This document shows, piece by piece, positions 42,507 to 52,146 of a DNA stretch of 64,000 nucleotides; position 1 is the first letter of the stretch, and each line of letters begins with the position of its first letter. This DNA comes from Spirulina sp034932185 (GTDB taxonomy: Bacteria; Cyanobacteriota; Cyanobacteriia; Cyanobacteriales; Spirulinaceae). The position numbers and the translations under genes are program-made. The notes beneath the pieces were generated by a model. The model ran no database searches. It saw nothing but the letters and a program-made list of their open reading frames with translations, and was not told where the DNA came from. The stretch spans positions 51,860 to 115,859 of the forward strand of contig NZ_JAYGHW010000004.1 in assembly GCF_034932185.1 (NCBI RefSeq), written 5' to 3'.

Positions 42507-45380
42507 ATGAGCGAACCGAAAAGCTACAAAGACACCGTTAACTTGCCCCAGACCGATTTTAATATGCGGGCCAATGCCGTCGCCCGTGAGCCGGAACTGC
42601 AAGCCTTTTGGCGGGAAACCCAGATTTATGAACAGCTAGCGGCGGAAAATCCGGGCGATCGCTTCGTCCTCCACGATGGCCCCCCCTACGCCAACGGCAC
42701 GCTCCACATGGGCCACGCCTTAAACAAAATTCTCAAAGATATTATTAATAAATATAAACTCCTCCAGGGCTACAAAGTCCGCTACGTCCCCGGTTGGGAC
42801 TGCCACGGCCTGCCTATTGAATTAAAAGTTATTCAGACCCTCAGCCGAGAAGAACGCCAAAGCCTTAGCCCTTTGGAATTGCGCCAAAAAGCGAAAGAGT
42901 TTGCCTTGGGCATCATCGATAACCAGCGGGAAGGCTTTAAACGCTTTGGCATTTGGGGGGATTGGGAGAATCCCTATTTAACGCTCAATCCCGAATACGA
43001 AGCGGCGCAAATTGGCGTATTTGGGCAAATGGCCCTCAATGGTTACATCTATCGCGGTTTGAAAGCCGTCCATTGGAGTCCTAGCTCTAAAACCGCTTTG
43101 GCAGAAGCGGAACTCGAATATCCCGATAATCACGTTTCCCAGAGCATTTACACCGCTTTCCCCATCACCAGCCTCGCATCCACGGCCAACCTTGGGGAAT
43201 TCCTGCCGGATTTAGGCGTGGCGATCTGGACGACGACCCCCTGGACAATTCCCGGCAACCTGGCCGTTGCCGTCAATGGCCAGCTTACCTATGCTGTTGT
43301 CGAGGCGGCTGAACCGCTTTGTGGTTGCCGTTATCTGATTGTGGCCTTAGATTTAGTGGCAACCCTAGCGGCTAAATTTAAAACGGAACTGACTGTTAAA
43401 ACCACCGTGCTAGGGGCAGCGTTGGAGCATTGCACCTATCGCCATCCCCTCTTTGACCGGGAAAGCCCCGTCGTGATTGGCGGCGATTACATTACCACGG
43501 AATCCGGGACGGGCTTAGTCCACACTGCCCCCGGCCATGGTCAGGAGGACTTTATCACGGGGCAAAAATACGGCTTGCCGATTCTTTCCCCCGTCGATGG
43601 GGATGGCAACTTTACTGCTGAGGCGGGGCCGTTTGTGGGGTTGAATGTGTTGAAAGATGCCAATGGCGCAATTATTGCCGCCTTGACCGAAGCCCAGGCC
43701 CTGATCCTCGAAGAAGCCTATAACCATAAATATCCCTACGATTGGCGCACGAAAAAACCAACAATTTTCCGCGCAACGGAGCAGTGGTTTGCCTCCGTTG
43801 CCGGGTTCCGGGAGCAGGCGTTAGAGGCGATCGCCGCCGTCCAATGGATTCCCCCCCAAGGACAAAACCGGATCACCCCCATGGTGAGCGATCGCGCCGA
43901 TTGGTGTATTTCTCGCCAACGCAGTTGGGGGCTACCGATCCCGGTGTTCTACGATGAAACCACGAATGAACCGCTGTTAAATGCGGAAACCATCGCCCAC
44001 ATTCAGGGGATCATTGCCGAGCGGGGTTCCGATGCTTGGTGGGAGTTATCGGTGGAGGAATTGCTGCCCCCCAGCTACCGCAACAATGGCAAGACCTACC
44101 GCAAGGGCATGGATACGATGGATGTGTGGTTTGATTCCGGTTCCTCTTGGGCGGCGGTGGCCCAGCAACGGCCGGAATTAAAATATCCCGTTGATCTCTA
44201 TTTAGAAGGCTCCGATCAACATCGCGGTTGGTTCCAATCCAGCCTCCTCACCAGCGTCGCCACCCATGGCCATGCCCCCTATAAAACTGTTCTTACCCAT
44301 GGCTTTGCCCTCGATGAAAAGGGCCATAAAATGAGTAAATCCCTGGGGAATATTGTCGATCCGCTGGTGATTATCAATGGCGGCAAGAATCAGAAACAGG
44401 AGCCGCCCTATGGGGCGGATGTGTTGCGCCTTTGGGTTTCTTCGGTGGATTATTCCTCCGATGTCCCCATTGGCAAAACGATCCTCAAGCAACTCTCAGA
44501 CGTTTATCGCAAAATCCGCAACACCGCCCGCTTTTTATTGGGCAACCTCCACGATTTTAACCCTGCCACCGATGCTGTTCCCTACGACGAATTGCCGGAA
44601 CTGGATCGCTATATGCTCCATTGTATTGATGGCGTGTTTAGTGAGGTAACAGCGGCCTTTGAGAGTTACCAATTCTTTAAATTCTTCCAAACGGTGCAAA
44701 ATTTCTGCGTCGTCGATTTATCGAATTTCTACCTCGATATTGCTAAAGATCGCCTCTATATTTCCGCCCCCACGGCGGCCCGGCGGCGCAGTTGCCAAAC
44801 GGTGCTGGCCATTGCCTTGGAAAATTTAGCGAAGGCGATCGCCCCCGTCCTTTCCCACATGGCGGAAGATATTTGGCAATTCCTCCCCTATCCTACCCCC
44901 CATGATTCCGTGTTTAAAGCCGGTTGGGTCAAAACCGATCGCCAATGGCAACAGCCAGAATTGGCCCGCAAGTGGGAGCAGTTGCGAGAATTGCGCGATG
45001 GCGTGAATCAGGTGATGGAGCAGGCCCGCAGTGGGAAGGCGATCGGCGCTTCCCTAGAGGCAAAGCTATTGCTCCATGTTGCCGATGTTACCCTAGCAGA
45101 GCAGTTGGCGGCCTTTAACCCCCGTGAATCCCTGGTGGGCAATGGCGTGGATGAGTTGCGCTATTTGTTCCTCGCCTCTCAGGTGGAATTATTGCCCAAT
45201 GCCGAGGCGATTACGGCTCTGGATTACCACAGCGTTAACGAAACGGTGGCGGTGGGCATTGTCACCGCCACGGGCCAGAAGTGCGATCGCTGCTGGAATT
45301 ATTCGGAAACCGTCGGGCAGTTAGCCGATGATCCGACATTGTGCGATCGCTGCGGGGCGGCCCTAGCGGGGCATTTCTAG
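42507..45380 (+). CDS. ileS: Isoleucyl-tRNA synthetase
   Basis: The 957-residue class I synthetase charges tRNA-Ile. The HIGH-type motif is PPYANGTLHMGHALN near residue 60 and the KMSKS loop is GHKMSKSLGN near 608. The CP1 editing domain holds TTTPWTIPGNLAVAV. Two C-terminal CxxC pairs (CDRCWNY, CDRCGAALAG) bind zinc, as in bacterial-type IleRS. Length is standard. The 232 bases upstream show no gene. Confidence 0.98.
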   Translation: MSEPKSYKDTVNLPQTDFNMRANAVAREPELQAFWRETQIYEQLAAENPGDRFVLHDGPPYANGTLHMGHALNKILKDIINKYKLLQGYKVRYVPGWDCHGLPIELKVIQTLSREERQSLSPLELRQKAKEFALGIIDNQREGFKRFGIWGDWENPYLTLNPEYEAAQIGVFGQMALNGYIYRGLKAVHWSPSSKTALAEAELEYPDNHVSQSIYTAFPITSLASTANLGEFLPDLGVAIWTTTPWTIPGNLAVAVNGQLTYAVVEAAEPLCGCRYLIVALDLVATLAAKFKTELTVKTTVLGAALEHCTYRHPLFDRESPVVIGGDYITTESGTGLVHTAPGHGQEDFITGQKYGLPILSPVDGDGNFTAEAGPFVGLNVLKDANGAIIAALTEAQALILEEAYNHKYPYDWRTKKPTIFRATEQWFASVAGFREQALEAIAAVQWIPPQGQNRITPMVSDRADWCISRQRSWGLPIPVFYDETTNEPLLNAETIAHIQGIIAERGSDAWWELSVEELLPPSYRNNGKTYRKGMDTMDVWFDSGSSWAAVAQQRPELKYPVDLYLEGSDQHRGWFQSSLLTSVATHGHAPYKTVLTHGFALDEKGHKMSKSLGNIVDPLVIINGGKNQKQEPPYGADVLRLWVSSVDYSSDVPIGKTILKQLSDVYRKIRNTARFLLGNLHDFNPATDAVPYDELPELDRYMLHCIDGVFSEVTAAFESYQFFKFFQTVQNFCVVDLSNFYLDIAKDRLYISAPTAARRRSCQTVLAIALENLAKAIAPVLSHMAEDIWQFLPYPTPHDSVFKAGWVKTDRQWQQPELARKWEQLRELRDGVNQVMEQARSGKAIGASLEAKLLLHVADVTLAEQLAAFNPRESLVGNGVDELRYLFLASQVELLPNAEAITALDYHSVNETVAVGIVTATGQKCDRCWNYSETVGQLADDPTLCDRCGAALAGHF

Positions 45381-45485
45381 CTGTCGCTTTGATCACCGTT
45401 GCCCTTGGGTCAAACTGCTAAAATCGGTTATGCTCCTGGGCAATTGGTGATCATTGCCTGCTCATCTGGAATCCGCTTAATCATG

Positions 45486-45570
45486 GGAGGGCGAAAGATT
45501 TTTCGCCCCTACACAGATCAACGGGGGCGAAAAATTTGTGCCTCCGGCAGGCTTACGCCAACGCCCCTAC
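45486..45570. repeat. Palindromic repeat, short form plus inverted long form
   Basis: A short-form copy (45486-45512) is followed by a long-form copy in reverse orientation (45523-45570, ending GCTTACGCCAACGCCCCTAC). The block separates ileS from the permease gene and ends 22 bases before its ATG. Confidence 0.75.
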
Positions 45571-45591
45571 CTATACCCATTCCCGATCACT

Positions 45592-46794
45592 ATGACTGTA
45601 TCCCCTTCCCTTCCTCCCCCAGCCATTCGCCCCACCCCCATTAACTGGATTCGCGAAAATCTGCTGACCCCCTGGTATAACGGCGTGATTACCGTCGTCG
45701 TGGGGGGCGGTTTTTTGTGGGCGGCCTATGGATTCCTGACTTGGGTATTCACCCAAGCCCAATGGCAGGTAATTGAGGCGAACCTCCACCTCTTCGCCAC
45801 GGGTCGCTATCCCAATGAGGAATATTGGCGGCTCTGGGTGGCGTTGGGGGTAATCATGACCCTAGCGGGGATTTCCTGGGGAGTGGTAGCCCGCAATGTG
45901 ACGCTGTTTAGCCGCAATGTGTTGATCGGGTTGGCGATCGCCGCCCTCCTCTGTTTCTTAATCCCCACACCGATTGTACCCTGGCGATTGCTGATTGTTG
46001 GGATGTTATTAATCCTCACCGCAGCAGCTTGGATAGGGCAAAAAATCGGCCAAAAAGTACCGCAAATGGGGCAATACACTTCCCTAGCCTGGATTGGTTC
46101 ATTCCTGATGTATTTCTGGTTAATCGGCGGCAATTTGGGCTTAACTCCGGTGAAAACCAATGAGTGGGGCGGGCTAATGCTGACGGTGTTCATGGCGGTG
46201 ATTAGTATTGCCCTCTGTTTTCCCATTGGTGTGATTGTCGCTTTGGGGCGGCAAAGTGATTTGCCGGTGGTGCGATTTTTTTCGGTGATTTATATCGAGG
46301 TGATCCGGGGCATCCCCTTAATTGCCATCTTGTTTATGGGCCAGGTGATGATTCCCCTCTTTTTACCCGAAGGCATGCGGCCGGATCGGATTTTGCGGGC
46401 GATTATTGGCTTAACACTATTTAGTTCTGCCTATTTGGCGGAGAATGTCCGGGGCGGTTTACAGTCGATTCCACGCGGTCAGGAAGAAGCGGCCAAAGCG
46501 TTGGGATTAAATCCGCCGTTAACGGTTTCACTGATTATTTTACCCCAGGCCATTAAGGCAGTTATTCCCACAATTGTTGGACAATTTATTAGTTTATTTC
46601 AGGATACAACACTGCTGGCAATTGTTGGTTTAGAGGAATTATTGGGCATGAGCCGCTCGATTTTAGCCAACCCCAATTTTATCGGTCGCTTTGCAGAGGT
46701 TTATTTAGCCGTAGGGGTGATGTATTGGGCGGTGTGTTATGCGATGTCCTTAGGGAGTCGCTATGTCGAGAAAAAGCTCAATACGGGTCATTAA
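45592..46794 (+). CDS. Polar amino acid ABC transporter permease (NatH/BztC-like)
   Basis: The start is ATG 45592 (MTVSPSLPPP); the earlier frame start lies inside the repeat. The 400-residue membrane protein has an extended N-terminal set of segments and a C-terminal HisM-type permease domain. Its EAA loop is GQEEAAKALGLNPPLTVSLI, near residue 300. EVIRGIPLIAILF is also typical. It should import acidic or basic amino acids across the plasma membrane. No binding-protein or ATPase gene is adjacent. Confidence 0.88.
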   Translation: MTVSPSLPPPAIRPTPINWIRENLLTPWYNGVITVVVGGGFLWAAYGFLTWVFTQAQWQVIEANLHLFATGRYPNEEYWRLWVALGVIMTLAGISWGVVARNVTLFSRNVLIGLAIAALLCFLIPTPIVPWRLLIVGMLLILTAAAWIGQKIGQKVPQMGQYTSLAWIGSFLMYFWLIGGNLGLTPVKTNEWGGLMLTVFMAVISIALCFPIGVIVALGRQSDLPVVRFFSVIYIEVIRGIPLIAILFMGQVMIPLFLPEGMRPDRILRAIIGLTLFSSAYLAENVRGGLQSIPRGQEEAAKALGLNPPLTVSLIILPQAIKAVIPTIVGQFISLFQDTTLLAIVGLEELLGMSRSILANPNFIGRFAEVYLAVGVMYWAVCYAMSLGSRYVEKKLNTGH

Positions 46795-46856
46795 TCTTAG
46801 CTTGCTACGGAGTTTTTACCAATCAAATCAAGCACAGTCTAGCGCCGTTAGTGAGG

Positions 46857-46884
46857 TGAGGGGGCGGACTAAAGTCTGCGCTAT
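46857..46884. repeat. GGACTAAAGTCT short palindrome
   Basis: GAGGGGGCGGACTAAAGTCT matches the copy at 22312 over about 18 bases. It lies upstream of the AAA ATPase gene. Confidence 0.55.
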
Positions 46885-46922
46885 GAACAGTCACTGCGCT
46901 TAATGATTAAGGGAAAGGCGAC

Positions 46923-48113
46923 ATGATGATTCGCAAAGTCGAAATCCGAGGCTTCAAGTCCATTCACTCCACCACTCTGGAACTCGGCAGAGTCAATTGC
47001 TTGATTGGTGCCAATGGAGCGGGCAAAAGCAACCTACTGGAAGCCTTGGGGGTCTTGGGAGCCGCCGCCAATGGAGTCGTCGATGATGAAAGCTTACTGC
47101 GTCGGGGTGTGCGGGCAGGTTTACCCCGGCTGTATAAAAGTTCCTTTATCACAGATCGCACTCCCGCTCACATTGCCATTGGGGTAACAGGCTCAAACAA
47201 CGAAGCCTATCGTGTTTCTTTACTGAACCCTCTTGACTCACCCGAACTCGCTTGGTCTTATAAAACTGAAGTCCTCAGCGATGGCCATGAAGAGATCCTT
47301 TCGGATGGTATTCGCAACAAGAAAAACCTTAATCCCAAAGCCGGGTTGGCTGCTTTGCAGTTGGTGGATCTAGACCCCAATAATGCCGCTGCTCAACTCA
47401 TGAAGTGCCTCCAGGAATTTGCCATTTATTGCCCGAATACCCCTGTCTTGCGGGGCATTGTCCCCGACCAACAATCACGCATCCCCCTCGGTCTCAGCGG
47501 TGGACAACTTGCCGAAGGGTTTGCTGCCCTGGGCCAGTACTTAGAGGCCAAAGGGGAAACAGGTGAGGATATTTTGGATCAAGTGCTGGAGTTGATCGAC
47601 TGGGTGAGTGAGATTGAAACCACCAGTTATGGAACTAACCTGCTATCGCCCAAAGTGCCTCGGACGAAGCTCCTGCTTAAATTCCGCGATCGCTTCATGA
47701 ACAAAAGCCGCAATGAACTCACTGCCTACGATGCTAGCGAAGGCGCATTGTACGTCATCTTTACGGCGGTGCTTTGCCTTCTACCCCAAGCTCCCCGCTT
47801 ATTGGCGGTTGATAATCTGGATCAAGCCCTGAATCCTCGGCTATTGGTACGGTTGATTTCTCGTCTTTGTGGCTGGCTTGAGGATAGTGGGGGCGATCGC
47901 CAACTCCTGTTAACGGTTCATAATCCCGCTGCCCTTGATGGTCTAGACTTACTGAATTCTGAGGTGCGTTTGTTTATGGTGGAGCGCAATAGCAACGGTC
48001 AAACCTGTATTCGCCGCCTCACACTCACCCCCGAACTCACTAAACTCAACCAGCAATATCCCCTCTCACGTCTCTGGATTATGGGGCATCTCGGAGCGGT
48101 TCCCAATGTCTAA
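46923..48113 (+). CDS. AAA family ATPase (RecF/OLD-like, AAA_21)
   Basis: The 396-residue protein begins IRKVEIRGFKSIHSTTLELG, the SMC/RecF-type N-terminus. Walker A LIGANGAGKSNLLEALG is near residue 26, an ABC-like signature LSGGQLAEGFAALG near 195, and Walker B LLAVDNLDQALNP near 294. There is no fused TOPRIM domain; the next gene, overlapping by eight bases, appears to supply one. This split ATPase/TOPRIM plan recalls OLD, Gabija and PARIS defence pairs. ATG 46923 and 46926 are both possible starts. Confidence 0.85.
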   Translation: MMIRKVEIRGFKSIHSTTLELGRVNCLIGANGAGKSNLLEALGVLGAAANGVVDDESLLRRGVRAGLPRLYKSSFITDRTPAHIAIGVTGSNNEAYRVSLLNPLDSPELAWSYKTEVLSDGHEEILSDGIRNKKNLNPKAGLAALQLVDLDPNNAAAQLMKCLQEFAIYCPNTPVLRGIVPDQQSRIPLGLSGGQLAEGFAALGQYLEAKGETGEDILDQVLELIDWVSEIETTSYGTNLLSPKVPRTKLLLKFRDRFMNKSRNELTAYDASEGALYVIFTAVLCLLPQAPRLLAVDNLDQALNPRLLVRLISRLCGWLEDSGGDRQLLLTVHNPAALDGLDLLNSEVRLFMVERNSNGQTCIRRLTLTPELTKLNQQYPLSRLWIMGHLGAVPNV

Positions 48114-48849
48114 TCCGTTAAAAATTGCCCTAGTCGCCGAAGGGCCAACGGATTTAGTCGTGATTGAAGCCGCCATGAAAGCCGTTTTGCCCCATCCATT
48201 CATCCTGACGCTCCTGCAACCTGAAGCGACTCAGCCGCAAATGGGAAACGGTTGGGGCGGTGTGTTGAAATGGTGTCACGGGGCGCAACAGAGGCATCAT
48301 GGCTCCCTAGATACTGACCCCACAATGATGGGTTTTGATTTGCTGATTATTCATATAGATGTGGATGTCTCGACTTTGAAATATGAAAACTGTGGAGCAG
48401 CGGTGACGGAACTAGCGCAGCAGAACAACTGGGGAACTCTCCCCTGCTCACAGCCCTGTCCTCCCGTAGCCGATACGGTGGATGCGCTCATGGGCGTGAT
48501 GCAAAGCTGGTTAGGAGCGGCTACTCCGGGAGATCAGACGATTTTTTGCTTGCCTGCTCAGTCATCCGGTACTTGGCTAGCCGCAGCGATACTCTCTCCG
48601 AAGCATTCCCTCCTGACTGGAGGCGAGTGTGATGTCAATCTAGAGGATGGACTGAAACGACTACCCAAGGAACAACGCATCAAGAAGAAGCGAGATTACC
48701 AACTTCATGCGCCTCGGATTACGGAGCAATGGGATCAGGTCAAAGCATTGTGCAGCCAAGCTGCTCAGTTTGAGCAAACTGTATTGACTGCGCTTAATTC
48801 CCTATCATTAGGATTGAGTGAATCATCAGGAGGTGGTGATGACAGCTAA
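48106..48849 (+). CDS. TOPRIM-like protein paired with AAA ATPase
   Basis: The 247-residue protein begins LKIALVAEGPTDLVVIEAAM, where EGxTD is the first TOPRIM motif. The second acidic motif IIHIDVDVS is near residue 84. TOPRIM proteins of this type (DUF4276/DUF4435-like) are the nuclease or effector half of ATPase-coupled systems. I cannot choose the exact family. It overlaps the ATPase gene by eight bases and the cysteine hydrolase gene by eleven. Confidence 0.65.
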   Translation: MSNPLKIALVAEGPTDLVVIEAAMKAVLPHPFILTLLQPEATQPQMGNGWGGVLKWCHGAQQRHHGSLDTDPTMMGFDLLIIHIDVDVSTLKYENCGAAVTELAQQNNWGTLPCSQPCPPVADTVDALMGVMQSWLGAATPGDQTIFCLPAQSSGTWLAAAILSPKHSLLTGGECDVNLEDGLKRLPKEQRIKKKRDYQLHAPRITEQWDQVKALCSQAAQFEQTVLTALNSLSLGLSESSGGGDDS

Positions 48850-49624
48850 AGATCAAACTTTGCATTATTTAGGAACTGCTCCCAATGGCTGGGCCGTCAA
48901 TGAAACGGTGGCGGATATCACGCGATCGCCCCTCCCTCCCCAGATCATCACCTTACCCACCGCATCGAAAACCCTGCGGTTGGATCTCGCCAAAACCGCC
49001 CTGTTGGTGATTGATATGCAAAATGATTTTTGCCATCCCGATGGCTGGCTGGCTCACATTGGCGTGGATATTACGCCGGCCCGCGCCCCCATTAGCCCCC
49101 TGCAAACATTATTGCCGAAATTGCGATCGCACCACGTTCCCATCCTCTGGGTCAACTGGGGCAACCGTCCCGACCTGCTCAATGTGGGGGCAGCAACGCG
49201 CCATGTTTACAATCCCACGGGGGTCGGTGTGGGGTTAGGGGATCCCTTGCCGATGAATCAGGCGCGGGTCTTGGAATCGGGAAGTTGGGCGGCGGCGGTG
49301 GTGGATGAGTTAACCATTGAGCCGGGGGATATTTGCGTTGATAAATACCGGATGAGCGGGTTTTGGGATACGCCGTTACAGAGTATTTTGCAAAATTTGG
49401 GGCGCACAACGTTGTTATTTGCCGGGGTGAATCTGGATCAATGCGTATTAGTGACGCTTCAGGATGCCAGTTTTCTTAACTATGATTGCATTCTTTTAGC
49501 CGACTGTGCCGCCACGACTTCCCCGGATTTTTGCCGGGAAAGTACACTCTACAATGTAAATCAATGCTTTGGTTTTGTGGCAGATTCTCCTGCGTTATTG
49601 GCGGCCATGGGCGATCGCCCCTAA
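48839..49624 (+). CDS. Isochorismatase-like cysteine hydrolase
   Basis: The start is ATG 48839 (MTAKDQTL), preceded by AGGAGG that lies inside the TOPRIM gene; the frame is open to 48818. The 261-residue enzyme has the catalytic Asp in ALLVIDMQNDFCHPDG, Lys in DKYRMSGFWDT and Cys in GVNLDQCVLVTLQDAS. The family hydrolyses amides such as N-carbamoyl compounds, ureidoacrylate, biuret or nicotinamide, or acts on isochorismate. The substrate is unknown. The overlap may just be crowding, or may mean shared regulation with the ATPase-TOPRIM pair. Confidence 0.88.
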   Translation: MTAKDQTLHYLGTAPNGWAVNETVADITRSPLPPQIITLPTASKTLRLDLAKTALLVIDMQNDFCHPDGWLAHIGVDITPARAPISPLQTLLPKLRSHHVPILWVNWGNRPDLLNVGAATRHVYNPTGVGVGLGDPLPMNQARVLESGSWAAAVVDELTIEPGDICVDKYRMSGFWDTPLQSILQNLGRTTLLFAGVNLDQCVLVTLQDASFLNYDCILLADCAATTSPDFCRESTLYNVNQCFGFVADSPALLAAMGDRP

Positions 49625-49632
49625 ACCCAGGG

Positions 49633-50505
49633 TCAAGGCTGAGGACGGTTGAGGGTGGGCAGGAGTTTCGGGGGGCCGAGGTCTTGAATTTGATAGCCTT
49701 GGGGATAACTGCGTTGGGGTTCCTCACTGTAGAAATGGGGATGGCGGCGTGGGGGAAGGTAGCGGATCCATTGGCTGCGCGATCGCAGGGCGATCGTCAC
49801 CAGTTGGCGCTGCCAAGGTTGAGGTGGGGGAAACCCAAAGGCCTGCAACATCCTATCATCCATAATCGCATACACCAAGGGGCGAATCATCGGTCTTAAG
49901 GGTGGGGGAAACCAACTGAGAAACAAGTTAACGGTGGAGTTGCCTACTCTTTGGTTGGCGGGATTGTAGCGATAATATTGTTGTTCGTAATCCAGATTGT
50001 ATTGCTCAAAATCGCCATAGCTGGGAGGAATATCGCGAATTTCCATCTGTTCGCCAACGGAGCGCCAAAAGTAATAGATTGCTTCTTTTTCAAGGGGAGT
50101 TAAGGGTCGCCAACCAAAGCGGTCTAACCATCGCACTGGTTCATAAATAAAGGTTGAGAGAACGTAGAGAAAATCAGCATTACTGATGGGAAAATGGCGA
50201 TGGATGTGGTTCATTCGCCCAATAATGGCTTGGCCTTGGGGAGTATCGTAGCCCCATTGCAAAATTAAGGAAATCATGATCCCGGTGTCGTCGTAGCGTT
50301 TTTGGCCGTGGTGGTGAAATTCAGCGGTGTGATCGAGGAGGGTGGCAATGGTGGGGATGCAAAATGTGCGAAATAGGGCAATTTCAAGGGCGCGGGTCAT
50401 ATCCCAAGGAAATTCATAGCTGCTGAGTTGGCGGCAAATTTCGCAGTGATCGACCAGGGGGTCGAGGTGTTGTAGGGCGTGGCAACGGTCGAGTTTTTGG
50501 CTCAT
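49633..50505 (-). CDS. MpaB/latex-clearing-like oxygenase (DUF2236)
   Basis: The 290-residue protein has RTFCIPTIATLLDHTAEFHH, then KRYDDTGIMISLILQWG and RMNHIHRHFPISNADFLYVL. These histidine-rich helices fit the haem-binding MpaB/Lcp oxygenase family (DUF2236). FIYEPVRWLDRFGWRPLT is also typical. The proline-rich C-terminal 40 residues are outside the fold. The natural substrate is not known. It converges with the cysteine hydrolase gene with nine bases between stops. Confidence 0.75.
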   Translation of the reverse strand: MSQKLDRCHALQHLDPLVDHCEICRQLSSYEFPWDMTRALEIALFRTFCIPTIATLLDHTAEFHHHGQKRYDDTGIMISLILQWGYDTPQGQAIIGRMNHIHRHFPISNADFLYVLSTFIYEPVRWLDRFGWRPLTPLEKEAIYYFWRSVGEQMEIRDIPPSYGDFEQYNLDYEQQYYRYNPANQRVGNSTVNLFLSWFPPPLRPMIRPLVYAIMDDRMLQAFGFPPPQPWQRQLVTIALRSRSQWIRYLPPRRHPHFYSEEPQRSYPQGYQIQDLGPPKLLPTLNRPQP

Positions 50506-50592
50506 GTTGGGCGATCGCTGACAATCTTGGCTGGATGAACTCCTGAATTATCGCCGAAGGACGGTAACATTGGGTAAATCAGGGAGTTTCTT

Positions 50593-51411
50593 TTAAGATA
50601 AGGCATCATGGCTATAATTACGAATAAACAGTTCACTGCCTTTCGCTGCTATTTCTTGTTTGTAATTATTCATCCCATATTGTAATTGCCAAGTTTGAAT
50701 ATGGCTGTTGGTAAATAATTCGCGAATTGTGGGGGAGTCGTCATAGGTAATCAGCCAAGGATGGGGGCAGGTTTGGATTGTTTGGGCAAATCGCTGATGA
50801 TCAAATCGGGTATGGTAGTCTCCTTTTTTGCCGTAGAGTTTTGATTTTGTGGCGCTATAGTAGGGAGGATCGAGGAAAATAAATGTGTTTTCCCCCGGTT
50901 CTATAATCACTTCATGAAAATCTAGATTGGTGATTTTAATGCTGGGTAGGATTAAGCCTAATTTTGCGAGGCGATCGATGGATGAATCAGTAAAGCGTTT
51001 TTGAAATGCTCCCTCAGAGTAGCCTCCGGCTTCAATGGTTCCGGAAAAGGTAATGCGATTGAGCACAAAAAAACGCACGGCTCTGTCAAGTTCTGAGAGT
51101 GTTGCAACATTACAGGTGGTGAGTTCTTTAAATAAATCACGGCCATTATTAGCGGTGAGTTTAATTTTTTTGACTTGATTGACTAATTGATCAAGATGGG
51201 ATTGGGCAATTTTCCAGAATAAAAATACATCGGGATTGAGGTCATTAATCCAAAATTGAGCCTGGGGATATTTTTGGCGAAAGTAAATAAAAACGGAACC
51301 GCCCCCCACAAAAGGCTCACGAAATTCGCTGAAACCATCAATCATCTGTGCTTCAATCTGTCCCAAAGCACGGGATTTTCCACCAGGATAACGCAACGGA
51401 CTTTTAATCAT
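50593..51411 (-). CDS. D12-class DNA N6-adenine methyltransferase (Dam-like)
   Basis: The 272-residue enzyme has SPLRYPGGKSRALGQI at the N-terminus, FREPFVGGGSVF (SAM-binding FxGGG) near 32, NDLNPDV near 58 and the catalytic FLDPPYY near 180. It methylates adenine in a short target, usually GATC for this class, though the target here is unproven. It starts six bases after the NERD gene stop and is AT-rich. This suggests it protects host DNA within the upstream nuclease-containing operon. Confidence 0.92.
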   Translation of the reverse strand: MIKSPLRYPGGKSRALGQIEAQMIDGFSEFREPFVGGGSVFIYFRQKYPQAQFWINDLNPDVFLFWKIAQSHLDQLVNQVKKIKLTANNGRDLFKELTTCNVATLSELDRAVRFFVLNRITFSGTIEAGGYSEGAFQKRFTDSSIDRLAKLGLILPSIKITNLDFHEVIIEPGENTFIFLDPPYYSATKSKLYGKKGDYHTRFDHQRFAQTIQTCPHPWLITYDDSPTIRELFTNSHIQTWQLQYGMNNYKQEIAAKGSELFIRNYSHDALS

Positions 51412-51417
51412 TTCTAT

Positions 51418-52119
51418 TTATCCTAAAGATTTAAGTAGTTGAAGTAACTTGGATTTTTCGATAACATACACTTTCTGGAATCGAGAAGATGAAATCAGAA
51501 CCTTTGCATTAGAGAATGCCAAAATTGGTGTAACAAACCCTAGTCTTTTTTGTTCTTTAACCTGTACAGCTTGTCTTTTGACTTGATTCAGAAAGTGCTT
51601 TTCAAACGGAAAGCTTTGATGACCTAATCGACGATATAGCTGTGTTCCATCGGTTATAACTTCACCTCGATGAGACTTAACATCAATGACATAAGCTTTA
51701 CCTTGGGGAGAAATACAAATAATGTCAACATCTGCTCGGCTCTTACCTAATTGTGTTCCATATTCAATCTGCCAACCCTCTCGTTCCAATGGGGATATTG
51801 CTTGAGCAGTATCCTCTTCACCATGAGCACCTTGATCAGCATGATTAGCGCGTTTCCACAGGAAAACACCATTGGCAATTGAAGCGAAGGCAAGAATAAT
51901 AAAGGGCGCATAAAAAATAATCGGTAAATTGAGCGAAGGTTGTGGCTGAGAAGAACTGAGAGACGAAATCTGTTTCAAAAAGTCGTTGATAATTTTAACC
52001 AAAAAGAGGGGAAAGAAAAGAACTACCCCTCCTGAAGCAAAACAAATCATTGCTTTTGTGCGTCTTTTTGTCGCCAGTTGGCGGATATTTTGTCCAGCGC
52101 GACGATTTGATTTGATCAT
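51418..52119 (-). CDS. NERD-domain nuclease-like membrane protein
   Basis: The 233-residue protein has two hydrophobic segments (about 25-48 and 67-88). A NERD/Mrr-like nuclease domain follows: LEREGWQIEYGTQLGKSRAD, then VDIICISPQGKAYVIDVKSH, where D...D-x-K matches the PD-(D/E)XK core. FLNQVKRQAVQVKEQ follows. NERD proteins are predicted DNA-processing nucleases, seen in defence and plasmid loci. Six bases separate it from the methylase and 27 from the upstream HEPN gene, so one transcript is likely. Confidence 0.85.
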   Translation of the reverse strand: MIKSNRRAGQNIRQLATKRRTKAMICFASGGVVLFFPLFLVKIINDFLKQISSLSSSQPQPSLNLPIIFYAPFIILAFASIANGVFLWKRANHADQGAHGEEDTAQAISPLEREGWQIEYGTQLGKSRADVDIICISPQGKAYVIDVKSHRGEVITDGTQLYRRLGHQSFPFEKHFLNQVKRQAVQVKEQKRLGFVTPILAFSNAKVLISSSRFQKVYVIEKSKLLQLLKSLG

Positions 52120-52146
52120 TGAACAACTCTATTTACTACTGAAAAT

